Of a stretch of DNA of 34,996 nucleotides, positions 27,992 to 34,996 are shown piece after piece (within the stretch, counting starts at the first letter, position 1; the number at the start of each line of letters is the position of its first letter). Source of the DNA: Chromatiales bacterium (GTDB taxonomy: Bacteria; Pseudomonadota; Gammaproteobacteria; Thiohalomonadales; Thiohalomonadaceae); the NCBI GenBank assembly GCA_029879245.1, contig JAOUQQ010000014.1, positions 1 through 34,996 on the forward strand. The letters run 5' to 3'. Made by a program: the position numbers and the translations under genes. Under the pieces are notes generated by a model, which saw only the letters and a program-made list of their open reading frames with translations, was not told the origin of the DNA and searched no databases.

Positions 27992-29227
27992 ATGTCAAAG
28001 AAGATGGAAAAAAATCTGATCGTTGCCCTGGATATCGGCACTTCCAAGGTAGTGGCGATTGTCGGTGAGGTGAATGCGGAAAATGAGATCGAGATCATAG
28101 GCATCGGCTCCCACCCATCACGCGGCCTGAAAAAAGGGGTGGTGGTCAATATTGAGTCAACGGTGCAGTCGATCCAGCGCGCTGTTGAGGAGGCTGAGCT
28201 GATGGCGGGCTGTCAGATCCACTCGGTCTGTGCAGGGATCGCCGGCAGCCACATCAAGTCACTCAATTCGCACGGTATCGTGGCGATTCGGGACAAAGAG
28301 GTGACCCACGGTGATGTGGAGCGGGTGATTGATGCGGCGCGTGCCGTTGCCATCCCAGCCGATCAGCGCATTCTGCACGTGTTGCCGCAGGAGTTTGTGA
28401 TCGATAACCAGGAGGGGATCCGCGAACCGGTGGGGATGTCGGGTGTGCGACTGGAGGCAAAGGTTCACCTGGTCACCGGTGCAGTGAGTGCGGCACAGAA
28501 CATCATCAAGTGTGTGCGTCGCTGCGGACTCGAGGTCGATGATGTGATTCTGGAGCAGTTGGCCTCTTCCTATGCGGTGCTCTCCGAGGACGAAAAAGAG
28601 CTGGGGGTATGTATCGTCGATATCGGCGGAGGCACTACCGATATAGCGGTATTCAGCGAAGGGGCGATTCGTCACACTGCGGTGATCCCGATCGCTGGGG
28701 ATCAGGTAACCAACGATATTGCGGTGGCGATGCGTACCCCTACCCAGTATGCCGAGGAGATCAAAATTAAATATGCCTGTGCGCTAACCCAGCTGGCCAA
28801 TGCCGATGAGAGCATTGAGGTTCCAAGTGTTGGTGACAGACCGCCGCGCAGGCTGGCACGGCAGACCCTGGCTGAGGTGGTGGAACCGCGCTACGAGGAG
28901 CTTTTTACTCTGGTACAGGCAGAGTTGCGTCGTAGTGGCTTTGAGGATATCTGTGCCGCGGGGATTGTGTTGACCGGAGGTACCTCGAAGATGGAGGGGG
29001 CAGTGGAACTGGCGGAAGAGATTTTTCATATGCCAGTGCGGTTGGGTGATCCCGAAGGGGTGTCTGGTTTGGTCGATGTGGTGCGTAATCCGATCTTTGC
29101 AACAGGGGTGGGGTTGTTGCTATTTGGGCAGCACAATCGCGATGCAGCCTTTATCGATAGCAGTAAACAGGGTGGATTTAACGCCGTTTTACAACGAATG
29201 AAAAGCTGGTTTCAAGGTAATTTTTAA
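27992..29227 (+). CDS. ftsA: Cell division protein FtsA
   Basis: The 411-residue actin-like ATPase has VALDIGTSKVVAIVGEV near the N-terminus, the SHS2/1C domain (about 85-165), the phosphate-2 motif GVCIVDIGGGTTDIAVF and the adenosine motif GIVLTGGTSKMEG. It ends in an amphipathic helix (AVLQRMKSWFQGNF) that anchors it to the membrane. FtsA tethers FtsZ filaments to the inner membrane. It follows ftsQ by 15 bases with GGGGGACGGGATA before the ATG. Confidence 0.98.
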   Translation: MSKKMEKNLIVALDIGTSKVVAIVGEVNAENEIEIIGIGSHPSRGLKKGVVVNIESTVQSIQRAVEEAELMAGCQIHSVCAGIAGSHIKSLNSHGIVAIRDKEVTHGDVERVIDAARAVAIPADQRILHVLPQEFVIDNQEGIREPVGMSGVRLEAKVHLVTGAVSAAQNIIKCVRRCGLEVDDVILEQLASSYAVLSEDEKELGVCIVDIGGGTTDIAVFSEGAIRHTAVIPIAGDQVTNDIAVAMRTPTQYAEEIKIKYACALTQLANADESIEVPSVGDRPPRRLARQTLAEVVEPRYEELFTLVQAELRRSGFEDICAAGIVLTGGTSKMEGAVELAEEIFHMPVRLGDPEGVSGLVDVVRNPIFATGVGLLLFGQHNRDAAFIDSSKQGGFNAVLQRMKSWFQGNF

Positions 29228-29275
29228 TTGTAGTTGTACCGAGTGTCGTGTGATGGGCTATGCCCGTATTAAATG

Positions 29276-29281
29276 AGGAGG
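29276..29281 (+). promoter_or_regulatory. Strong ribosome-binding site deciding the ftsZ start
   Basis: AGGAGG is followed by six bases and then ATG at 29288. An upstream in-frame ATG at 29273 overlaps this site and would add five residues (MRRCG) not present in FtsZ relatives. The site is the best Shine-Dalgarno match in the cluster, fitting the high expression of FtsZ. Confidence 0.85.
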
Positions 29282-29287
29282 TGTGGA

Positions 29288-30448
29288 ATGTTTGAGCTAA
29301 TGGATAACAACAACCAGAGCGCCGTTATCAAGGTTGTCGGTGTTGGCGGTGGGGGTGGTAACGCGGTAGAGCATATGGTTTGCCAGAGCATTGAGGGGGT
29401 GGACTTTGTCTGCGCCAACACCGATGCTCAGGCGCTGGAACGCTCTTCCAGTCGTACCGTGATCCAGATAGGAACTCATATCACAAAGGGGCTAGGGGCT
29501 GGCGCCAATCCGGAGATTGGTCGTCAGGCCGCGATGGAGGATCGTGATCGTATCGAGGAGGTACTTAGTGGTGCCGATATGATCTTTATCACCGCTGGCA
29601 TGGGTGGCGGTACCGGTACCGGTGGTGCTCCGATTGTTGCTCAGGTAGCAAAGGAGCTGGGGATCCTGACGGTTGCCGTGGTAACCACGCCCTTCCCCTT
29701 TGAGGGAAAGAAGCGTATGGCGATTGCCGATCAGGGGATGGAGGAGTTGAAAAAATATGTTGATTCCCTCATTACCATCCCTAACGAGAAGCTGCTCAGC
29801 GTACTGGGCAAGGAGATGACTCTGCTGGATGCCTTCAAGGCAGCTAATAATGTTCTGCTGGGTGCCGTACAGGGTATTGCTGAACTCATCACTCGCCCTG
29901 GTCTGATCAATGTCGACTTTGCCGATGTGCGTACTGTTATGTCTGAGATGGGCATGGCGATGATGGGCAGCGGCAGTGCCAAGGGTGAGGGACGTGCGCG
30001 TGAGGCTGCTGAGCGGGCGGTTTCCAGTCCACTGCTCGATAATGTCGACCTGTCGGGTGCCCGTGGCATTCTGGTTAATGTTACTGCAGGGCTCGATATG
30101 TCGATCGGTGAGTTTGAAGAGGTGGGTAATACCATTAAGGGGTTCGCCTCAGAGAACGCTACGGTGGTAGTCGGTACCGTAATAGACCCGGAACTAAGCG
30201 ATGAGTTACGAGTCACAGTTGTAGCGACCGGCCTGGGACGCGCTGCCGAGTCGATTGCTGATACCCCAGTATCTGTTGTGGTAAATAATGAGAGAGCGCT
30301 GAGTGATACCGTCGAAGTAGACTATGACCGTCCCACTGTTCTGCGCAAGAAGGCAAGGGCAGATGGAAAGGATGCCGTGGCGTCTGGAGGCGAGATGAAT
30401 ATGGAGTATCTGGATATTCCAGCATTCTTGCGCCGTCAGGCGGATTAA
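29288..30448 (+). CDS. ftsZ: Cell division GTPase FtsZ
   Basis: The 386-residue tubulin homologue has an N-terminal IKVVGVGGGGGNAVEHM, the GTP signature GGGTGTG (106-112), the T7-loop region NVDFADVRTVM, and the C-terminal peptide MEYLDIPAFLRRQAD that binds FtsA and ZipA. The linker between core and peptide is about 45-50 residues, as in E. coli. It forms the Z-ring. It lies 60 bases after ftsA, with its own strong ribosome-binding site. Confidence 0.99.
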   Translation: MFELMDNNNQSAVIKVVGVGGGGGNAVEHMVCQSIEGVDFVCANTDAQALERSSSRTVIQIGTHITKGLGAGANPEIGRQAAMEDRDRIEEVLSGADMIFITAGMGGGTGTGGAPIVAQVAKELGILTVAVVTTPFPFEGKKRMAIADQGMEELKKYVDSLITIPNEKLLSVLGKEMTLLDAFKAANNVLLGAVQGIAELITRPGLINVDFADVRTVMSEMGMAMMGSGSAKGEGRAREAAERAVSSPLLDNVDLSGARGILVNVTAGLDMSIGEFEEVGNTIKGFASENATVVVGTVIDPELSDELRVTVVATGLGRAAESIADTPVSVVVNNERALSDTVEVDYDRPTVLRKKARADGKDAVASGGEMNMEYLDIPAFLRRQAD

Positions 30449-30611
30449 AGGGAGGTAAGTGTCTCAACAGAGCGGAAATGTTGACATATGACATAAATCT
30501 GACAGTAAGAGTGTGCTTTTGTGACCACCTTCTCTAGGCACACTGGTTAGGGCTATGTTAATATTCACCCAAAGTGAGGCATAATGCCAAAAAAAACAAA
30601 GGGTTAGATAG
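30449..30611 (+). promoter_or_regulatory. ftsZ-lpxC intergenic region with possible lpxC promoter and hairpin
   Basis: This 163-bp gap is one of the largest within the cluster. It has an inverted repeat AGTGTGC / GCACACT (30510-30516 and 30538-30544) with a 21-base loop. Nearer lpxC, CATAAT (30580-30585) with TTAATA 16 bases upstream is a plausible but weak promoter. A TTGACA at 30481 lacks a suitable -10. lpxC probably has its own transcription start, but the exact promoter is uncertain. Confidence 0.4.
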
Positions 30612-31526
30612 ATGATACGGCAGAGAACACTGAAAAATGTAATCCGCGCTACGGGTGTAGGCTTACATACCGGTGAAAAGGTTTACCTTACGCTCCGCCC
30701 TGCGCCGGTCGATGCGGGGATCATCTTTCGCCGAGTCGACCTCGATCCACCTGTAGAAGTCAAAGCCAGTGCAGAGAATGTTAGCGATACGACACTCTCC
30801 TCTACACTCTCTACTGGCGATGTGCGTATCTCTACTGTGGAGCATCTGCTATCAGCCCTTGCTGGACTGGGGATCGATAATGCCTATATCGATCTGAGTG
30901 CTGCCGAGGTACCGATTATGGATGGTAGCGCGGGCCCTTTCGTATTTCTGGTACAGTCCGCAGGTATTGAAGAACAGAATGCCCCCAAACGCTTTATCCG
31001 TATTAAGCGCACGATCCGGGTAGAAGAGGGTGATAAATGGGTGCAGTTCGAGCCATTTGATGGTTTTAAGGTTAATTTGGGTATCGATTTTGACCACCCG
31101 GTTTTCCATGGACGCAAGCAGACCTGTGAAATCGATTTTTCCACTACCTCATTCGTTAAAGAGGTCAGTCGCGCTCGTACCTTCGGCTTTATGAGCCAGC
31201 TGGAGATGCTGCGTTCCCGCAATCTTGCCTTGGGAGGCAGTCTGGATAATGCCATTGTAGTGGACGACTATCGTGTCCTTAATGAGGATGGATTGCGCTA
31301 CGAAGATGAGTTTGTCAAACATAAGGTGCTTGATGCCATTGGTGATCTCTATCTTCTTGGACACAGTCTGATTGGCTCGTTTAGTGGTTACAAATCGGGT
31401 CATGCCCTCAATAACCAGCTCTTGCGTGCCCTAATCGCAGATCAGGAATCGTGGGAACTGGTCACCTTTGAGGATGAGAAAAAGGCGCCAATCTCCTATG
31501 CGCAACCTGTTGGGGCGGCAAGCTGA
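30612..31526 (+). CDS. lpxC: UDP-3-O-acyl-N-acetylglucosamine deacetylase
   Basis: The 304-residue zinc enzyme catalyses the committed step of lipid A synthesis. [10 protein letters not shown] holds the catalytic Glu77 and zinc ligand His78; [10 protein letters not shown] holds His237 and Asp241; KSGHALNN holds His264, the general acid. All are at, or within one residue of, the E. coli positions. The start ATG at 30612 is followed at once by the conserved RQRTLKN. LpxC is commonly placed after ftsZ in gammaproteobacteria. Its stop is one base from the stop of the convergent dciA gene. Confidence 0.98.
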   Translation: MIRQRTLKNVIRATGVGLHTGEKVYLTLRPAPVDAGIIFRRVDLDPPVEVKASAENVSDTTLSSTLSTGDVRISTVEHLLSALAGLGIDNAYIDLSAAEVPIMDGSAGPFVFLVQSAGIEEQNAPKRFIRIKRTIRVEEGDKWVQFEPFDGFKVNLGIDFDHPVFHGRKQTCEIDFSTTSFVKEVSRARTFGFMSQLEMLRSRNLALGGSLDNAIVVDDYRVLNEDGLRYEDEFVKHKVLDAIGDLYLLGHSLIGSFSGYKSGHALNNQLLRALIADQESWELVTFEDEKKAPISYAQPVGAAS

Positions 31527-31527
31527 T

Positions 31528-31968
31528 TTAATCGGGTTTGTGATGCCTCGCAAGATGGCGAAGGGCGTTTCTCAGGCCTTCATCACTGACCCCATCGGCA
31601 CAGGCAATGATGCAGGATGAAGCTGCACTGCTTAGGCTAACATGTTGTTTTTTTATAGATTTTATCTCCTGAGGCATTACGCGAACATCAATCCTGTCTA
31701 TCCCATCAAGCCCCTCCATTTTGCGTAATTGTGTGAGCAGCGCGGGGGCTTGGTAGCGCAGTCTGGAGGCCCAGGCGTTGGAGTCGGCGTAAAGGATGAG
31801 CGTATTGTCACGGTAATTGCCGAGGCGAAAGTGTAGACTTGAACCACTATCTAACAGCTCCTTGATCAGTTGCTCTAGCAGGTTCAGACGTTGTCCATGC
31901 TGTAATAGCCCGTCAGAGGCAATACCGCACTGTTGCAGGAGTACAGATAGTTGACTAAGCTTGTTCAT
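31528..31968 (-). CDS. dciA: DciA-like (DUF721) replicative helicase loader/operator
   Basis: The 146-residue protein has the DUF721 core: LLEQLIKELLDSG, then LRLGNYRDNTLILYADS-like strands, NAWASRLRYQAPALLTQLR, and IDRIDVRVMP. DciA is the ancestral partner of the replicative helicase DnaB in bacteria that lack DnaC or DnaI. Its site between lpxC and the M23 peptidase/secA region matches Pseudomonas. The N-terminal KH-like part is present and the tail of about 40 residues is less conserved. It is convergent with lpxC and divergent from the peptidase gene. Confidence 0.82.
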   Translation of the reverse strand: MNKLSQLSVLLQQCGIASDGLLQHGQRLNLLEQLIKELLDSGSSLHFRLGNYRDNTLILYADSNAWASRLRYQAPALLTQLRKMEGLDGIDRIDVRVMPQEIKSIKKQHVSLSSAASSCIIACADGVSDEGLRNALRHLARHHKPD

Positions 31969-32026
31969 AGTTTAATTATGTGGTACAACACCATGATAAA
32001 CAACGAAAAATATCCAGGCTAATACA

Positions 32027-32956
32027 ATGAATATACTACTGGTATCGAAACGCTTTGGTTCATCTGCATGCGTTAGTCTCACTCGTGGCAAGGTGATCGC
32101 GGTGTTGTCGTCTGTTTTTATCATGCTACCACTTTCTGGTCTGTATGTAGGCTATCAGATGGCTGGCGGCTCATCGCAGTATGGAAATGCTGATGTTGCC
32201 TCGGTGATCAATTATGAACTGGATCGTCAGCAACAGGAGATAGACGACGCACGCCGCGTCGCAGAAGAGAATTTAAATGCGCTGACCATGCGCCTGGGAC
32301 AGATGCAGGCCCATGTTATTCGTCTTGATGCGCTAGGACAACGGCTGACCCGAATGGGTGGCCTTGATAGTGGTGAGTTTGATTTCTCCAACCCGCCAGC
32401 ACAGGGCGGTCCCGAGGATGATAGCAGCAGCGCCCCAGCTTTGCAGATGCCTGATTTTATCACTCAACTGGATGAACTCTCCCGCCAGCTTGAGAATCGT
32501 GAGCAGCAACTCAACGTACTTGAGAATGTTCTGATGAGCCGTAATCTGCACAAGGAGGTATTTCCTGCAGGCCGACCCGTTACAAAGGGGTGGTTATCGT
32601 CAAATTATGGTACTCGTAGTGATCCCTTTACCGGTAAACCCGAGTTTCATAAGGGTGTAGATCTGGCTGGCAAGGAGGGAAGTGACATTATTTCAGTAGC
32701 CGCCGGTGTCGTGACCTGGGCAGGTAATCGTTATGGATATGGCAATCTGGTTGAGGTGACTCACGGCAATGGCTATGTGACCCGTTATGGCCATGCCAAA
32801 GAGGTTTTGGTAAAGGTGGGCGAAACGGTAAAGAAGGGGCAGATGATCGCGCTGATGGGAAATACCGGTCGTTCAACAGGCCCACATGTCCACTTTGAAG
32901 TGTGGGTAGATGGAAAGACTGTCGATCCAGCCAAATACATCCACGCCTCGAACTAA
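32027..32956 (+). CDS. M23 (LytM-type) murein peptidase, membrane-anchored
   Basis: The 309-residue protein has a membrane segment at about 22-45, a periplasmic coiled coil (about 60-110 and 145-172) and a C-terminal M23 domain. The zinc site looks complete: His208 and Asp212 (HKGVD), His256 (RYGHA), His287 and His289 (HVH). It is therefore expected to be an active endopeptidase that cuts peptidoglycan crosslinks, unlike the degenerate EnvC/NlpD activators. It lies at the M23 position upstream of secA known from Pseudomonas. A strong terminator follows. Confidence 0.93.
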   Translation: MNILLVSKRFGSSACVSLTRGKVIAVLSSVFIMLPLSGLYVGYQMAGGSSQYGNADVASVINYELDRQQQEIDDARRVAEENLNALTMRLGQMQAHVIRLDALGQRLTRMGGLDSGEFDFSNPPAQGGPEDDSSSAPALQMPDFITQLDELSRQLENREQQLNVLENVLMSRNLHKEVFPAGRPVTKGWLSSNYGTRSDPFTGKPEFHKGVDLAGKEGSDIISVAAGVVTWAGNRYGYGNLVEVTHGNGYVTRYGHAKEVLVKVGETVKKGQMIALMGNTGRSTGPHVHFEVWVDGKTVDPAKYIHASN

Positions 32957-32966
32957 TCCATAATAA

Positions 32967-32992
32967 GAGCCGCATTTTGATGCGGCTTTTTT
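32967..32992 (+). terminator. Intrinsic terminator after the M23 peptidase gene
   Basis: The eight-base stem AGCCGCAT / ATGCGGCT with loop TTTG is followed directly by a T-run, 11 bases after the stop codon. It separates the peptidase transcript from the CapA-like gene that begins 15 bases later. Confidence 0.93.
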
Positions 32993-33006
32993 GTGTTATT
33001 TAAGTA

Positions 33007-34191
33007 ATGATCAGCAACGCTTTTTCCTCTCCCCATTGTTTCGTGAAATCGCTCTCTTCCCATGCGTGGGGACGCGCTCTACTGCTCTGTGCAACACTAT
33101 TCCAGATCGCCTGTAGTGGTGTCACTACCCAACCAGAACGTAGTGAAGAGGGCGCAGGGCAGGGCTCTACCGATATCGTTGCTTCAGGATCGGCACAACG
33201 CTTCTCCATCGCCGCTGTTGGCGACATTATGCTCGGTACCGATTATCCAAGTGATCGGCTTGCCGAAGATAGTTATGCGCTGCTGGCATCCGTCGCTCCT
33301 GTGCTACAGCTGGCCGATGTCACTTTCGGCAATGTAGAGGGGGTATTGATGGATGGCGGTGAGGCGCGTAAGCGTTGCACCAACACATCACGCTGTTATG
33401 TCTTCCGCTCCCCTGCCTCCTATGCAGAGACGCTGTCACGGGCTGGCTTCGATGTGGTGAGTCTGGCAAACAATCATGCGCGTGATTTTGGCGAGGAGGG
33501 ACGTGATGCGACGATGCAGGCACTGGATGGTGTCGGCATATACCACAGCGGACGGACAGGGGATATTGCCTACTGGGAGCAGGATGGGCTGCGCCTTGCC
33601 ATGATTGCCTTTGCCCCCTTTGGTGGCTCCCATGACATGCTGGACATGGATGGTGGCCGTGAGTTGATCAATGGGGTCTCTTCTAAGAGCGACATTCTCA
33701 TCGTCTCTTTCCATGGAGGGGCCGAGGGGGCCGATGCCACCCGTGTTCCTTTTGCTATGGAGACCTTTCACGGAGAACAACGTGGAGATGTTGTCGCCTT
33801 CGCTCGCATGGCAGTGGAGGCAGGGGCCGATCTGGTGGTGGGACATGGCCCTCATGTACCGCGAGCCCTGGAGCTCTACCGGGGGAGGCTGATCGCCTAC
33901 AGCCTGGGAAATTTTGCTACCCACTGGGGGATCAATGTTCGAGAAAATAATGGTGTAGCGCCGATTCTGCTGGTAACCATGAACGGGGATGGAGACTTTA
34001 TTGAGGGACGTATTCACTCCAATCGTCAGCAGCGTCCTGTTGGACCACAACCGGATCCGCAGCACCAGGCGGCACGGTTGATACGTGAATTGACCCTACT
34101 CGATTTTCCTGCAACCCCCCTAACCATAGATGATGAGGGGTATATTAAGCCCTCCCCTGCCGCTTCGACCTCCCTTGGGGCCTCCCCATAG
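33007..34191 (+). CDS. CapA-family (PGA_cap) metallophosphatase-fold protein, exported
   Basis: The 394-residue protein has an N-terminal hydrophobic segment (ALLLCATLFQIAC) and then the PGA_cap domain with its motifs in order: AAVGDIMLGTDY, FGNVEGVL, VVSLANNHARDFGEEG, IVSFHGGAEG, VVGHGPHVPRALE and YSLGNFATHWG. The family includes the poly-gamma-glutamate synthesis protein CapA, but most proteobacterial members have no defined substrate. The sequence before Cys36 (FQIAC) is a poor lipobox because Gln replaces the usual Leu at -3, so it may be a lipoprotein or a soluble periplasmic protein. The ATG at 33007 has only a weak ribosome-binding site. No capB or capC gene is nearby, so polyglutamate synthesis is unlikely. 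It separates the M23 gene from secA. Confidence 0.88.
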   Translation: MISNAFSSPHCFVKSLSSHAWGRALLLCATLFQIACSGVTTQPERSEEGAGQGSTDIVASGSAQRFSIAAVGDIMLGTDYPSDRLAEDSYALLASVAPVLQLADVTFGNVEGVLMDGGEARKRCTNTSRCYVFRSPASYAETLSRAGFDVVSLANNHARDFGEEGRDATMQALDGVGIYHSGRTGDIAYWEQDGLRLAMIAFAPFGGSHDMLDMDGGRELINGVSSKSDILIVSFHGGAEGADATRVPFAMETFHGEQRGDVVAFARMAVEAGADLVVGHGPHVPRALELYRGRLIAYSLGNFATHWGINVRENNGVAPILLVTMNGDGDFIEGRIHSNRQQRPVGPQPDPQHQAARLIRELTLLDFPATPLTIDDEGYIKPSPAASTSLGASP

Positions 34192-34228
34192 CGGCAAAAC
34201 GCCTTCCTCTCAGGTAGAATAACGCCTC

Positions 34229-34264
34229 TGCCACCCAGGGTGGCAAGTCTCGGGTCCTTGCCCG
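34229..34264 (+). promoter_or_regulatory. Two adjacent hairpins in the secA leader
   Basis: TGCCACC / GGTGGCA (34229-34235 and 34239-34245, three-base loop) is followed five bases later by CGGG / CCCG (34251-34254 and 34261-34264). No T-run follows either, so they do not look like a terminator. The distance to the secA ATG at 34294 is 30 bases. They may regulate secA mRNA or stabilise its end; no SecM-like reading frame is visible here. Confidence 0.4.
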
Positions 34265-34293
34265 ATGAATGCAGACAGGATTGAAGACGATAA

Positions 34294-34996
34294 ATGATCA
34301 GCAAAGCTCTTAGTAAGATTTTTGGTAGCCGTAATGACCGCACCATCAAACGGATGCGTAAGATGGTGGCGCAGATTAATGCCCTTGAGCCAGAACTTGA
34401 GGGGCTTAGTGAAGATCAGTTGCGTGCGAAGGCGGCGGAGTTTCGCCAACGGCTAAGTGATGGCGTCGAACTTGAGGCTCTGCTTCCGGAAGCCTTTGCC
34501 ACAGTACGTGAGGGTGCCAAGCGGGTCTATGGGATGCGCCACTACGATGTGCAGCTGATTGGTGGCATGGTGTTACATCAGGGCAGGATTGCCGAGATGC
34601 GTACCGGCGAGGGTAAGACCCTGATGGCAACACTGGCTGCCTATTTGAATGGACTGGCCGGTGCAGTACATGTGGTTACGGTGAATGACTATCTGGCGCA
34701 ACGGGATGCGGAGATGATGGGGCGTCTCTACAGCTTTCTGGGGCTTACCACTGGAGTGATCATCGCTGGTCTTAGCCAGGAGCAGCGTCAGGCGGCCTAC
34801 GCCTGTGACATAGTCTATGGCACCAATAATGAGTTTGGTTTTGACTACCTGCGCGACAACATGGCCTTCAGTGCAGAGGATCGTGCCCAGCGTGAGCTCA
34901 ATTTTGCGGTGGTCGATGAGGTGGATTCGATTCTTATCGATGAGGCTCGTACGCCGCTGATTATTTCGGGTCCTGCTGAAGACAGTTCGGGACTCT
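34294..34996 (+). CDS. secA: Protein translocase ATPase SecA (partial, N-terminal part)
   Basis: The first 234 codons of secA lie before the window edge. The N-terminal helix ([20 protein letters not shown]), the Walker A motif MRTGEGKT (102-109), [31 protein letters not shown] and the Walker B region [20 protein letters not shown] are all present and intact. SecA drives secretory proteins through SecYEG. The start ATG at 34294 follows GGATTGAAGACGATAA. The remaining part (about 670 residues in relatives) lies to the right. Confidence 0.98.
   Translation, partial: MISKALSKIFGSRNDRTIKRMRKMVAQINALEPELEGLSEDQLRAKAAEFRQRLSDGVELEALLPEAFATVREGAKRVYGMRHYDVQLIGGMVLHQGRIAEMRTGEGKTLMATLAAYLNGLAGAVHVVTVNDYLAQRDAEMMGRLYSFLGLTTGVIIAGLSQEQRQAAYACDIVYGTNNEFGFDYLRDNMAFSAEDRAQRELNFAVVDEVDSILIDEARTPLIISGPAEDSSGL

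Noticed and set aside
29600-29630. Short GGTACC-GGTACC-like repeat in ftsZ
   Set aside because: It encodes the GTP-binding motif GGGTGTG, so the repetition comes from the protein sequence.

Overview
The window is chromosomal DNA of a Gram-negative gammaproteobacterium. Support for this comes from meso-diaminopimelate-type MurE, LpxC (lipid A), LpoA/YraN/DiaA/DolP-family genes, a bacterial type A RNase P RNA, and the gene order of the division and cell wall (dcw) cluster. The presence of murB between murC and ddl, and of dciA and an M23 peptidase between lpxC and secA, suggests a Pseudomonas/Chromatiales-like lineage rather than an enteric one. The genus cannot be fixed from the sequence alone.

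Layout. Positions 1-806 (minus) hold the N-terminal part of a membrane sensor with a PAS domain. Positions 1079-5886 (minus) form a compact, overlapping block: lpoA, yraN, a DiaA/GmhA-type SIS protein, a DolP-like BON lipoprotein and a GlcD/D-lactate-dehydrogenase-type FAD oxidase. rsmI is divergent from lpoA. Next comes an accessory-looking interval (about 6.8-12.3 kb). It holds a secreted coiled-coil protein with an unrecognised Cys-containing C-terminal domain and its own promoter and terminator, a 390-bp gene-poor stretch with a palindromic repeat, and a three-gene ferric iron ABC transporter (minus strand) behind a Fur-box-like site. rnpB follows on the plus strand.

Positions 12.9-30.4 kb are a complete dcw cluster, all on the plus strand and mostly with 1-8 nt stop/start overlaps: mraZ-rsmH-ftsL-ftsI-murE-murF-mraY-murD-ftsW-murG-murC-murB-ddl-ftsQ-ftsA-ftsZ. 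lpxC follows after a 163-bp gap. The cluster starts with a strong sigma70-like promoter and an array of GTGGN pentamers at 10-bp spacing, which looks like the MraZ operator. mraZ probably starts at a TTG. The enzymes cover the path from UDP-GlcNAc-enolpyruvate reduction (MurB) through the pentapeptide (MurC, D, E, F, Ddl) and lipid I/II (MraY, MurG) to septal polymerisation and crosslinking (FtsW, FtsI), with the divisome scaffold FtsL/Q/A/Z.

Downstream, dciA converges on lpxC with one base between the stop codons. Then come an M23 (LytM) peptidase with an intrinsic terminator, a CapA-like metallophosphatase-fold protein, and the first 234 codons of secA at the right edge.

Most of the window is conserved housekeeping sequence and no clearly new system is visible. 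The points most worth following are the coiled-coil secreted protein, the SIS protein that keeps the heptose-isomerase catalytic residues in a diaA locus, the MraZ operator layout, the dispersed palindrome near 8.45 kb and the hairpins ahead of secA.
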